From Micromussa lordhowensis (lineage: Eukaryota > Cnidaria > Anthozoa > Scleractinia > Lobophylliidae): a stretch of DNA of 64,000 nt. This document shows, in pieces, positions 11,801 to 22,724 of the stretch (position 1 is its first letter; the number at the start of each line of letters is the position of its first letter). The stretch covers positions 30,013,618 through 30,077,617 of the forward strand of contig OZ026604.1 of NCBI GenBank assembly GCA_964020085.1, read 5' to 3'. Below the pieces are notes generated by a model. That model was not told the origin of the DNA. It worked only from the letters and a program-made list of their open reading frames with translations, and did not search any database. Made by a program: the position numbers and the translations under genes.

Positions 11801-14800
11801 GTCTTACACAAAGCAGCCATGAAAGCTGACTCTCCCCTAAGAATAGGGCTGTTTGTTCATACAGGCAAATTTGTTTTTATATCATTAAAATATTTTATTT
11901 TGCTCTCATTGTGTGTTACTCTACAGTACCTTTCCCTGTACTATTCCATATCCTGTGAAAGTATTACATCGAACTGTATGAGGCGTGTCACCCGCCAGTT
12001 CTGATGGACTAAACATTAAGCTGCGTGATTATTTCTTTTGCGTTACATCGAACTGTATGAGGCGTGTCACCCGCCAGTTCTGATGGACAAAACATTTCAT
12101 TAGTATTGCTAATAGATTATCTATTTCATATTCATGTTACATCAAACTGTATGAGGCGTGTCACCCGCCAGTTTTGATGGACAAAACATTTCATTATTAT
12201 GGCTGATAGATCAACTATTTCATATTCATGTTACATCAAACTGTATGAGGCGTGTCACCCGCCAGTTTTGATGGACAAAATATTTCATTAGTATAGCTGA
12301 TAGATTAACTATTTCATATTCATGTTACATCAAACTGTATGAGGCGTGTCACCCACCAGTTTTGATGGACAAAATATTTCATTAGTATGGCTGATAGATC
12401 AACTATTTCATATTCATGTTACATCAAACTGTATGAGGCGTGTCACCCGCCAGTTTTGATGGACAAAATATTTCATTAGTATGGCTGATAGATCAACTAT
12501 TTCATATTCTTGTTACATCAAACTGTATGAGGCGTGTCACCCGCCAGTTTTGATGGACAAAACATTTCATTACTATGGCTGATAGATCAACTATTTCATA
12601 TTTCATATGAATATTCACCAATATTTACTTCGCCTTCGGCGAATAATTGTTAAATAACTATTCCTAATTATAATAGAAATTATGATTTTAGGGTAACCTG
12701 AACAGGAGGCAAAAGACACATTATTTCGTCCGGGAGCTGTTCCTTGTCCAGGTCTTAACTTCACAGTGATCCTATCTGCCTTGAAGTTGGCTGGACCATA
12801 ATCAGAAAGTTTGGCATTGCATTCTGGAAGTGAGCCAATCTCATAGGCCAGCAAACCAACACTTTTCAGCAGTTGCTCACTGTTTCTCATCTCACAGTGC
12901 AAAGCACAAAGACTCATGGTAGAAAGGTCCTCATCAAGGAGGCATGTTAAATCATCTCGCAACCCTTTAAATCTATAAAATAGTTCATTGAGGATTAATT
13001 AAATGAAGGTATACCTATGGTGGTGCCCGTCAGGTAAAAAACAAATGACATCAAGCAGAAATATCCAGCCATATGACACATTTTTTCTACTGAACAAATT
13101 GTTTATTTACGACCATTAACTAACTATATATTATAAATCATTAAGGATGTTTTTAATTAGTTGTTCATGGTTATACTACAATGGTTAAATAAGAAATACT
13201 GACAATGATATCAGCAGGACCATCTGAATACATCCTGTGATTTATTTCGCACACATTTTCTAATATACATTTATTACATTACCCGCCAATGTTTGCCTTT
13301 GTTTGACTGAAGTGTTCCAGACAGACTTCATGCATCCCTAAATCACAATCACATGCCTATTACAGCAAAAATAATATTAAGAATGGATACATCTATTTTA
13401 TTTTGCTTCAAAAAGTCAATAAATGAGGGGACCAGTCAAACAGTCACTGGAGGACCACCAAAAAATATTGTGCAAAATGTTGTATTTGTGTTAGCTGGAC
13501 ATCATTTAGCTCTTATTAATTGAGCAGCAGGTCTGTATGGGAGAATCCTGACCGAGGTCGTAAGTACAAACCGAATGCACCGAGGTCAAGATGATCCTAC
13601 ATAGACCAACTTAACTCGGTTAATAAGATGTTTAATATATGGCAAAAACAAGAACAATTAAATTTGTTTAATTTAACTGGTTTGTACTAACTGACATTCT
13701 GCTTGCAAACAGCGATCAGCCTAATGTGTTGCAACTCAATATCTCACGAGTGAGCGGTGCTCACTCGTGAGATATCAAGTGGAACACTCAAAGATAAAAT
13801 TCATATCCACGCGCAGGCATGTAATATCCTCTATTTACAGTATGATGGCTCAATTCTGCTTTCAAATGAGCCCTATACTACCCTTTTAAGTATGAACATT
13901 GAAACATTACCTGGTAAAACTAGAACAGTTTCAAAAGATATCTAGGCACATTCTTATATTTGGACATTTCAAACTTAAATGTACAATCAAAAAACTTACT
14001 CTCAGTGCCAGGCAGAAAATGCAGAACTCTAGAGCAAGGCCTTGTCCACCAAGCTGAAAATCCTCATCGTCGATCTTTGCCATCAGGAGCACCAAACCTT
14101 TGTAATCAAGGGTAACTGTATACAAAACAAATTGACTCAGTTTAATAACTGAGCAGTTTTCAATGCAGTCTATAAATACAGTAATTGATTTTGCATTACT
14201 GTGCAGGTTGATTAGAAATAGTTTAAATTTTATAACACCAACGACTAACTGTGGCTTGCTTGAAGGTATTTTCATGCCTGATTAATTTATATCAAGTTCT
14301 GATTACAGTGTAGTTCTCAGAGTTGTTTGCTTCTATTAATTGCAGATTGGCAGAAGTTATTCCTTTGGTTTTGCTAGCTTTGGCAACATTAGACACCTAG
14401 TGCTATTCAGTATGCCTCTATATGCACTGTCTTGGTTACTACAATGCAGTTGTTAATGTAAAAATTATCACTTTCAAGTTAAAAAGCTAAGAAAAAATTG
14501 TTCGGAAGGAAAAGTATATTTTTAATGTGCATAAATAAGTGTCCCCAATTACTGAACTAATAATGATTAATAAAGGAATTTTAATTTTTTTTTCAGATCC
14601 AGTACCCTTAAAGCGTATACGATAGTGTTTGCCATCCACTTTAATCCCCATCTTTTTTAGCTTGTCCTTCTGCTTGTTTAAATTTAAGAACAGCTTCCTG
14701 AGTTCTTCCCTTGAAAATGCAAGATATACAAATAATAATAGGCTAACGTATAGGTGAAGATTCACAATCATTAATAGCCCTCCAACTTATAGTCTTAATT

Positions 14801-17251
14801 AAAGATGGTTAGTTTAAAATAATCTTTGAAACAGAAGTTTGTGTAGTCAACATGATCTCCCAAATACTATTCACCAACTGCCAGCAACTTAATGCACACA
14901 AACATTCTAATGACAAATTCACTCATAATAAATTATTGGTTTCATACCCTTTTATTGAAATTTGGGTTTTTATTGTCTGCTTTCCACATCATTGCAACTA
15001 TAGCAAGTAGCATATAAGAGGATTATAAGATTTGAAACAGATCAAAGTCGTCCATCCTCATTGCCAATAAGGGTCAACTACTAAGCCCGAACAATATACT
15101 GTCAAAATGTTATTATTAATTTTTTTCAAAATTATGCACAGCAAGATAATTAAAATAGCTTAAATGTGGTTCTTCCCTGCAGTGGAAAGGTGTAAATTAC
15201 CTCTTTTCCTTACAGTTGGCAATAGCCAGAGGATAAACTGATTTTGCACTCTGAGAGGACCGATGTTTAGCATCAAGGGGAACAATCCCAACTGCAACTT
15301 GATCTTTGCCTGTAATATAATAGAATGTATAAGATGATGATCCATGCAGCCATTATTAGTTTTAGAAAGATTGACATGTTCTTTTTAATGAAAGCAAAAT
15401 AATTTAAAATAGCCATTCAGTTACCAAAGAAAGGGCGTCCATCAACTTTAAGATTGAAAACAATATCATCAGGAAGTGAGCCATGTAGACGCATCTCTCT
15501 GATGATCCAGACAGTCACATTTTCCAGGTTCACCTCATAACCTGGAACTTCATCAGGCAGACTTGCCACATCCACCAATGTTCTTGTGACATTGAATAGA
15601 CCCTTTCGCAATGCAGCAATGTTGTTTTTAATAGGGATGATGGGTTCATCTGATTTTTTCTAGAAAAATTAGTATTTGTACCAAATACAAATGTCAAAAA
15701 TTACTATTAAAATATCTGATTTCCAACACAAATATCAAATTATAACGACAGGACTAGCTCTGGCTGTCCTCCATGGAAAGGTGTTTGCCCATCAATTAAA
15801 ATGATACAAGTGAACTTAAACCAGGCTGGGGCCAGCTAACTAAATAAACTACATTATACAGGTGTCCAGCATCATTGCATAAAAGGTGTGTTCGATTAAC
15901 TTAAAATTTGGTACGAGCCCATTAGCAATGTCAGGTTTGGACCAATCATATATGCAAAGAAAAAACCTCTAAAAGGAATCAAATAGTTAAGATATCATTG
16001 ACGTCACCTATTGTTATTAATATGCAAACCAGAGAACTATTGGCTGGTGAAACAAATAATTCTTTTGTTTAACGTTTTGAACATTTAATAACAAAAACAA
16101 TGTTTGTAAACAAATATCTTCCCTATAGTCAAAGGCAATTATTAACATGGAAAAAGCACAAAAGTATTTAATCCACTATTCCTTGAGTTTTAATCAGCTT
16201 ACATCATGAAAAAACTTTACTCAAGCCTCTAGCTACTTACCCCAGTTCTTCCAAGTTTAGTCAGATTAGTCAAGTCTTGCCAACTACTGTCAGACAGTCG
16301 TGACTTGAGCTTGAACAGCAGGTAAATCCAGTCAGGGACCCTCATACACTCGACTCTTTTGTCCCAAACTTCTTCGGACAAAAGCTTTCTGAAAGACTTT
16401 TGGACGCCCTTTTCTTTGGCCATCACATCAAATACGGCCCTGACTGTCTCCTGGGCATCGCTACCATCTTTCCCTGTCATGAGACAGCATTCTCCGAGCA
16501 CAGCGCCCAGCGTATCCCCGCTTTCTTCGCACACTTGGCTGATGCTTTTCATAATTGCGGTTGCAGCCTCTCTCACTTTTCTTCTTTTGCTGGGTGGGGA
16601 GAGGTCATGGTCAACTTTTAGCTGCTCGATGGACCTTTTCTTCTTCGGAGCTGGTTTGGCCAAAGCATCCGGACTTTGCACTATTGGCGGGCTTTCACAA
16701 TTTGGCGGGCTTTCACGATTTGGCGGGCTTCTTCCTTCGGGCAGTCTTGGTGTGCTTGGTGGTGTCGGAATATCAATGCCTTCGTGCTTTCTAGGCTCGG
16801 AATCTATAAACACCCCTTCCTGGCTTTGCATTTGGGCCAATTTTCCGCTCTCGTCCTCAAGAGAATTGCAGTGTAAGCCACGGGAATTGATCGAAGATAC
16901 GACCGCTTTGAAGTAATCAGAGTTCATGAAATGGCAACTCGTCCACGATTTCAATCGCAGAATTCCGAGTAGAAGGCCGAAGGCTGACGCCACATAAACT
17001 TTTTCGCTGCTTCGATGCGAGCAAAACCAGCGGAAAGACGCGGCGGTTCCATCTTTGCCGCGCAAATTCTCTAGGACTACTTGCTTGTATTCTTCGGTAA
17101 ATGTTTGCGCAGACACTGTAGAACAAAAAACGGATGGTTTTGAAGAGCACAAATTCGAATTCAAGGCGTACCAGTTCTTCTCTGGGTCTAACTGAGACGA
17201 AAACACTTGATGTAACAGCAATGAGCTTGCAGTCGCGTCTGTGCTCGCCAT
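7186..17251 (-). CDS. RAG1/Transib-like protein fused to a Ulp1 protease, 14 exons
   Basis: Exons (minus strand, 5' to 3'): 17251-16241, 15659-15425, 15309-15201, 14709-14606, 14115-14000, 13356-13283, 12972-12698, 11518-11370, 10840-10759, 10524-10322, 10072-9980, 9458-9242, 9143-9057, 8834-7186. All junctions are GT-AG and in phase; the joined frame is 4404 nt (1467 aa) without a stop. Order of parts: a Pro/Ser-rich N-terminus; an RNase H-like core with Asp in LKVDGRPF (410) and TLDYKG (490), CxxC at 518-521 with His 534 and 540, ALHCEMRNSEQ (573-583) and GYEAGHKLQR with Glu 865; a Gln/Thr-rich linker; and a C48 protease (His1344, Asp1360 or 1361, Cys1423). The core motifs resemble RAG1 in order and wording. 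The function is unknown. Many introns and intact active sites suggest a retained gene, but I saw no terminal repeats either way. Confidence 0.8.
9242..9458 (-). CDS. exon 12: candidate catalytic Glu of the RAG1-like core
   Basis: The exon encodes a block reading YGHLTVEHVPM, FRMHRSLHHLSNQG, then GYEAGHKLQR and LRATSHD. The pattern G-x-E-[AS]-G-[HN]-K-L-x-R matches the RAG1 segment around its third active-site residue (GNESGNKLFR). The Glu is residue 865 of the spliced protein. Splice sites are TTTTTCAG at the acceptor and TCAG|GTAATT at the donor. Confidence 0.65.
11963..12606. repeat. 94-bp tandem array, seven units, each with a stem-loop
   Basis: TTACATCRAACTGTATGAGG starts units at 11963, 12043, 12137, 12231, 12325, 12419 and 12513. 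The last six are exactly 94 bp apart. Each unit contains a potential hairpin with outer arms around AACTG and CAGTT and an inner GGCG/CGCC. The array lies in intron 7 of the RAG1-like gene. Confidence 0.9.
12698..15659 (-). CDS. exons 2-7: RNase H-like core and zinc module
   Basis: These six short exons carry the first half of the candidate DDE core. Exon 2 ends in LKVDGRPF, and exon 3 continues with QVAVGIVPL and VYPLAIANCKEK, which looks like successive beta strands. Exons 4-5 join across YRIRFK|VTLDYKG, giving the second Asp. Exon 5 ends with CIFC and exon 6 opens with ACDCDLGMHEVCLEHF, making a C-C-H-H set. Exon 7 holds ALHCEMRNSEQLLKSVG and a later AYEIG. RAG1 has a matching order: a DG motif, FRGTGYDEK, CTLC with two His, and ALHCDIGNAAEF. 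The comparison is from memory and by eye. Confidence 0.65.
13739..13775. repeat. perfect hairpin with 17-bp arms
   Basis: ATATCTCACGAGTGAGC is followed by a 3-base loop and its exact reverse complement. It lies in intron 5 of the RAG1-like gene and is probably a tiny foldback (MITE-like) element. Confidence 0.8.
16241..17251 (-). CDS. exon 1 of the RAG1-like/Ulp1 gene
   Basis: I start at the ATG at 17251 (MASTDATASS); an in-frame GTG lies 15 bases upstream, with no ATG visible there. The exon codes for 337 aa and ends GGG|GTAAGT. It begins with a compact region of hydrophobic and Cys residues. A Pro/Ser/Glu linker with a repeated NRESPPNCESPP motif follows, then a basic stretch (APKKKRS) that could be a nuclear localisation signal. 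Last is a helical region ending in a tryptophan-containing LFKLKSRLSDSSW segment. No RING or known N-terminal RAG1 domain is visible. Confidence 0.7.
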
Positions 17252-17709
17252 GCTTGCAGCGTCCACGGACCGAATATCTGTCGAGGCATCGAGCTAACTT
17301 TGTATATGGTTTTGAAAAGGGCGCCATGGGTTATAATAATTCCATATAAAGCTTAATCCAATTATGTCCTTTGTGTTCAGGTTTTAACTACGGGCAATCT
17401 ACGGGCAATTTTTCGTGTTTACACTTAGCCAATCTCTGGCCAGCGGTCACTCGTTTCCGCTGACCAATATTGCGAAGTACGCGCGTGTGACAGGAAGGGA
17501 CGGGTTGCGGGTGACGCCCGGGCGCAAATTATACATTGGTGACCAAAATATCTTGGGCTGCACCGTCACGCAATTAAAAATGTAATTCGAAAACCATTCA
17601 GTGAGTAAACTCAATAAATTATAATGTTATAGGAGATGAATAATTAAGACACTTCGCCAGTTTTAGGTCTGTACATTTTACCGATCTTCAAATATTTGTC
17701 GAAATATTT

Positions 17710-17748
<39 letters not shown>

Positions 17749-18706
17749 CTCTAGGGGACACCAACATGGCGGCTGGAAAATAGTGTAAACATCTGGAACT
17801 TACTTTGGCTATCTGGGCCGCTGATTATCTGAACTGACCAAGCAAACAGAAATAAGCACTTTTCCTAATACATGAACTTCTAAAAAGGCTGAAAGTCCCA
17901 AGATAAGTTAGTATATACTTTTCAAAAACAAGTTCATAGCTTTACGATCACCCACCGCCGTGACTTTGAAATAAATAACAAATATGGTAAGTATTTCCAA
18001 ATTATACAATAATTTTATTGTCGCTCGTCGTCTGCCGGCCACCTCCGTACATTTTCCACATCTTTTTTTTTCTCATCTTCCACATTAAAAAGAAAAGAAA
18101 AAAAATAATTAAAAAATAAAACAAATGTAAATTTTTGGAACATTGTCACTTGTGTCATTTCTTTTTTTCTGCATTATTTTAGTTTCTTTATTCCTTTATT
18201 TAGGTCATTAATGATATATTTAGAACAGAAACTCTCTGCATACAACAGGTAGGAGAGAGAGCTTAATGTAATAAATATTATTATTATTATTAATATTGTC
18301 ATCATCATCGTCTTTATCATTTACATTATCATCATTATCATTAGTGACAATTTATTTGACATCAACAATTTTCAGGTGCAAAGGCCTTTCGGTTATTACT
18401 TATAATTATATATTGGTTGTTCTTGAGGGCTAGACAGACAACTCTTCGTTAATCAAGCCAAAACACTTCAGAAAACGAAAAACGACACGAACTTCTCTTA
18501 AAAAAACAACAACAACTGCTAGCCCTAAACCGTCAAATCTACCCGCGATAATGCTACGGGCAACTTAAATTAAAAATGTTTCTGAGCGCGAGCTATTTCC
18601 GCATCACGCCACTTCTGTAGCTGTAACTGTCTTCTCAACAGTGCTTTTACAATACTGGTTTTAGAAAATAATAGTCTTAATATTAAGGAATACACTGTGA
18701 TGCAAA
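17252..18706. other. intergenic between RAG1-like gene and kinase gene
   Basis: This should contain the promoter of the minus-strand RAG1-like gene just above 17251. A short inverted repeat (AGCCGCCATGTT ... AACATGGCGGCT) lies near 17738-17775. The rest is AT-rich, with simple ATT/ATC runs near 18280-18350. No gene is recognised. Confidence 0.5.
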
Positions 18707-20017
18707 TCAAAGGTGAATAGCAGCAATTGTAGTCAGTAATTGGTCCAGATCAGCTCTATCGGAAGGAGCTTCCATTGTTGCAGATTTTACTACAACTCGA
18801 ACACTGTGATAAAATCCCATGACTTTAGACACAGCCTTCAGCATTCGTCCCAAAGAGTATACGTCACTGGATGTACTGTACTGTCGGTATTTTAATACCT
18901 CCGGAGCCAAATAGCTTTTCCCGTGTTCATGCGCTCTCTTTCTGTTAGCGAAAGGTGGAAAACTGACAGAAGCTTTCCTACTCTTGCCGAAATCGATGAG
19001 GATAGGAGTGCATCTATTGGAATCTGCTCTGCGTTCGAGGACAACATTATTAGCTTTGATATCGTTGTGGAGGAAACCTCTTGAATGGACATGCTTCAAT
19101 GCAGAGCAAATCTCAACAAAGATATCAAGACATTCTGGACATGTGATGATGTTCGAGATCGCCGCATGATGAAGAGTGCTACTTGTGCCATTTATACCAT
19201 GGAACTGTGTGACGAGACAAAGTGGCTCTTGTGTTGTGACGACACCTACAATCATAGGTAGTCTTTCATGGTCACCAAGTGCAGTGATCACCTCTGCCTC
19301 GTGAATTAAATCCCTTTTGGCCCTTAGCTTGTCCTCTGTTGTATCGCTGTAAATCATCTTCTTTACGACTACGTCAATTCCCCTGTAACGGGCAGAATAG
19401 CACTGACCGTAGCTTCCACTGCCAATTCTTTCTTGATTCAAATAATCGATATGTTGGGGATTTAGTTCTTTTAGTTCTAATTTCGTCTCCTTCACAACAA
19501 GCTGTTTCTTGACTTTCGGTATTGTGGGCCTTGACGGACAAGGCAATACTTGTTGTATTTGAACGTGACTGGAGACCGGCTCAGATACGTCCTTGTCAGC
19601 TTTGTGTACAATGTGTGGAGTTTTGGGTCGTTTAAACTGAGAGGTACTCTTCACCGACTTTCTGCGGGACTTCTCTTGAGCCAGGCGCAACATCAACGCG
19701 CTTCTCGAGTGCCAAGATTCCGTTTTCGTGGGAACATTTTTCGTATTTTTCAATTCTGAGTTAACCACCTGTGAAATACTTCGATTCGGCACAATTCGAG
19801 AGGATGAAGCTGCCTTCTGTTGAGCGACTACAGGAGTTTCCTCGTGGTTATGTGGAATCACATGATCTCCTTGAGTCGAAGGTGATTTAACCTTTGCCTT
19901 TTTGGCCTCGCGCTTTCTCTTTTTCCACTCCCTTCGGTTTTTTCGTTTTTCTTCTGTCGTATGCTCGCGCGATTTAACTATTCGTTTTTCCCGTTGAAAG
20001 CGGTCTGCAGTGTCCAT
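18707..20017 (-). CDS. single-exon protein kinase
   Basis: The reading frame is 436 aa from the ATG at 20017, chosen for its GCTATGG context; an upstream in-frame ATG at 20092 would add 25 residues. The N-terminal 190 aa are basic and low-complexity (KRKNRREWKKRKREAKKAK), probably nucleolar or nuclear targeting. The C-terminal kinase domain has all the key motifs: GSGSYG glycine loop (199-204), VVVKKM with the ATP-binding Lys, HNDIKANN catalytic loop (Asp319), DFGKS (Asp342) and APEVL (371). The catalytic loop reads HND, where most kinases read HRD. The domain ends early, about 60 residues after APE, so the C-lobe is short. Family assignment below Ser/Thr or tyrosine-like kinase is not possible here. 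The lack of introns among intron-rich neighbours suggests a retrogene or an invertebrate expansion. Confidence 0.85.
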   Translation of the reverse strand: MDTADRFQREKRIVKSREHTTEEKRKNRREWKKRKREAKKAKVKSPSTQGDHVIPHNHEETPVVAQQKAASSSRIVPNRSISQVVNSELKNTKNVPTKTESWHSRSALMLRLAQEKSRRKSVKSTSQFKRPKTPHIVHKADKDVSEPVSSHVQIQQVLPCPSRPTIPKVKKQLVVKETKLELKELNPQHIDYLNQERIGSGSYGQCYSARYRGIDVVVKKMIYSDTTEDKLRAKRDLIHEAEVITALGDHERLPMIVGVVTTQEPLCLVTQFHGINGTSSTLHHAAISNIITCPECLDIFVEICSALKHVHSRGFLHNDIKANNVVLERRADSNRCTPILIDFGKSRKASVSFPPFANRKRAHEHGKSYLAPEVLKYRQYSTSSDVYSLGRMLKAVSKVMGFYHSVRVVVKSATMEAPSDRADLDQLLTTIAAIHL

Positions 20018-20092
20018 AGCTAAACAGATGCTAGCTACTGCTGAGTAATGACATCTCCAGATATGGTATGAGACAAGAGAGACAAGAGACAA

Positions 20093-21217
20093 CTTTTAAT
20101 ATTACATTTTTGTACATAATACAGTACTGACAGACCTGGCACCGCAGGTAGCGGAAGAAAATCGAGGCGGGCCAGGAAGAAATGCATGCGTACTCGTCGT
20201 TAGTCACGTTTCTAAGCAATGAATAATTTCACAAGATATTTATTGTTCTCGCGCTTTTTATTTGCGGGTAAGAATTACAGATCTAGAGATCAAGACAATT
20301 ACAGAGGTCAGAACATTTGAATGTTTGTTATTGCCGGCTCCGAGATACACGTTGAAAGTCTTAAGTAACCATGTCTTTTGCTAAGGCGCCTTGAAAAACG
20401 TTTTACGATCGCACGCAAGTTCATTGTTAGCTGCGAAACTCTTATAAGCAAGCAAGAAGTGAAAAGAGAGTTACTTAGTGTTGCCGCCAAATACATGCAC
20501 TTTTTAGACTGCTGGCAGTCTGTTTTTCTCTCGCAACCGCGCGCTAAACACTCGTCCGCGAGACCTTCGTAGAAAGAAAGCCGTGCAATCTAACATGCAC
20601 CGTGTGTTTTGTTGTTTGTCGGCTGTCACTTTATTACTAGTAGCCGAAAGAGTCCCGGTGGGAAAATGAATGCCGAACTCTCAAGGGAACTCAAGAATAT
20701 TTCGAAATAGGGGAAGTCCGAAGTAACTGATATTATATCACTGAATAACAAATCCAATAGATATGGTTTTGAAATAATATGGGGAATTCGTAATGGGGTC
20801 AGACAGTAGAAGCAAGCCGTGCATATTAATACTGGAACTCAATGTTAATTGAAAATCTGTTTCAACTCCGATTTTTAAAGTGTCAATTTTTCGAACATTG
20901 GCCGGCTTGTTCTCGTTTCAATTCGCAAAGCGCTTCGCAAAATTATTGTTAAATAAAATAGAGAAGCGTGCACTTCAATGAGTCGATTGTTTTTCCTTTG
21001 TATCCTACGACATCCATATGCTCTGGCTTCTATCGCCGCGCGAGTCAGAAACTTCAAGCGCCGGATGTATATTTTTGGCTCAAACCAAAGCGTTGACACT
21101 GGCCATCAAGATCAAATTTTCCCTACGCTCTATGATTGGCTTAACGAGGAAATCAATTAATTAGATTTTGAAATACTTAATTTGATCAATGTTAGCGTCT
21201 GTAGCAACGATGGCTTC
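20093..21217. other. no recognised gene
   Basis: Upstream of the kinase, this would hold its promoter. Several short frames are present without splice support. Confidence 0.35.
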
Positions 21218-22368
21218 ATGCGGCGAGCCAAAAAATACTCTATGCGGGTCCTCATGGTAGAGAAACAGGAAAGACAAATAGAGGCCCTGGAGAGTCAAGT
21301 CGGTGTCACTAATCCTGGGCGTTTGGCGAGGTCCAAGGTAGGTAGTGTTAATACCACTGACATTGACTGGATAACTTTCATCTAGACTTTTAGCTGTCCC
21401 ATTCTGGATCTCGAGAGCACTCGCTAAATCAGCGGCGAGACTGACGAAACCTGACGTGAATGAGTCGAGCGAGTTGAGCGGGGTTGAAGGAGTGACTTCC
21501 CCCCAGTCCCGTCTTGTTTTTCTCTCCTCGTTCCAGTGTTGCTGAGCTGTTTTTGGGTAACACTCTCGACTAGCATGCCGAAAGTGACCGCGAGAAGTCT
21601 ACCTATATAATCCCTCTTTTCAAACGAATCATGGCTATTAGTTACAACTTTGTAAATGCGACCTTTTGTGAAAAGCTGCCTAGGTTTTCCCTGCACTTCC
21701 ATATCGAGCTGACGGAGTTCTTATCTGAGTTGCTTTCGTGGCAAACTATGGGATTGTAAGGTGGCTGACACCGATTTCTAGTACTTTTTTAAGCATCTAT
21801 ATACTTTGGAGGATGGATAGTTACTCTCTTTGTCAGGTGATAGCACAATAGTGGTATCAAACAAATGCCTAGCCATCGGTAAACAACCTATGGCAATTTT
21901 CTTGACATCATAGGTTGGTTACTATAGCTATAGTAAAATCTTTCAGAAATATCCCTAAATTTAGCTTATAGTAATGTAATAACTCAACATCGAGCTCAGT
22001 GACCCCTTATTTTTATCAGTTGAACAGTGATAAGTTTTGGAGATTTCGTGGAAAAGGTTTCACAGCTACTCTAAATTTTCGAAACTTTAAGGTAGCTCTG
22101 AATCCACCCTACAGTTTTATATTTTGCAATACGATGTATCTTGACTGATCAAAAAAAGGGAAAATTCTAAATAAATATGAAGGCCTGTATTTGAGTCACT
22201 CGCGTCAGAACTCTTTTCATAAACAAAGAAAGGAAATAGGTGACGTCATTTTCATTTTGTTTTCCAGGTTTATATAAGGAGGCACTGGAAGTCAGCTGTT
22301 ATCATACTGTTGTGCCTAGTCGTGTCGGTATTGGCAACTATAGTTTCTCTCTCCACTATGCGCTCGAG
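21218..22368 (+). CDS. possible two-exon start of a type II membrane protein
   Basis: A frame from the ATG at 21218 runs 40 codons (MRRAKKYSMRV ... GRLARSK) to a GTAGGT donor at 21338. A second block starts after TTTTCCAG at 22268, in the same phase, and encodes VYIRRHW followed by a hydrophobic run (AVIILLCLVVSVLATIVSL) to a GTATGA donor at 22369. Together they would give a basic cytosolic tail, a short coiled-coil-like segment and one transmembrane helix. I cannot connect them in phase to the MACPF exons downstream, and the 3' exons are not found. TATATAAGG at 22271 could instead be a TATA box, making the second block a leader. Confidence 0.3.
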
Positions 22369-22426
22369 GTATGACGTTTATTACAGTCACCTAACTTAAC
22401 AAAAACATTTGGTCGACCTGTTTGGG

Positions 22427-22571
22427 TTATTGACCAAGCTTGTTCGCTTGTTTTGGCCGAGTTCTTTTTTTTGCGTGTTTATGGACCTCGACTCCGTCTC
22501 AGTCCATAAACACGCAAAAAATGAACAAGGCCAATATCAAGCCATCTTGACCGAACAAGCTTGGTCAATAA
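22427..22571. repeat. foldback repeat, 20-bp perfect outer arms
   Basis: TTATTGACCAAGCTTGTTCG and its reverse complement bound the segment; inner arms around TTTGCGTGTTTATGGAC pair as well. MITE-like. Confidence 0.8.
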
Positions 22572-22576
22572 AGGAT

Positions 22577-22724
22577 TTATTATATGGCTTTCGGGGAAAT
22601 TTTTCTGGCGGGACAAGGCGGGTAGTCCCAAGTGGGCAAGATGGCTCCATCTTGCCCGCTCGGGTAGCCAATACAGCACAGGATTTGATTCACCTTGCCC
22701 GCTCGCCGAGCTAGCCATGTAATA
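22577..22724. repeat. short inverted-repeat element, TTATTATAT ends
   Basis: The ends are TTATTATATGGCT and AGCCATGTAATAA. The interior has a GGCGGGACAAGGCGGG-type GC-rich part. The ends resemble those of the element at 30013-30341. Confidence 0.55.

Noticed and set aside
11963..12606. Hammerhead ribozyme in the 94-bp array
   Set aside because: GTC and CTGATG words occur in each unit, but the core reads CTGATGG or TTGATGG where CTGATGA is needed, and there is no stem II with GAAA in the right place.
11963..12606. CRISPR-like array
   Set aside because: Units are direct tandem copies with no unique spacers, in an animal-type intron.
7186..17251. Treating the minus-strand exons as separate small genes
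   Set aside because: All 14 blocks have GT-AG borders with matching phases and join into one frame without stops.
5400..18700. RAG-type heptamer terminal repeats around the RAG1-like gene
   Set aside because: CACAGTG or CACTGTG words occur singly in exons and flanks, but I found no inverted pair with a target duplication.
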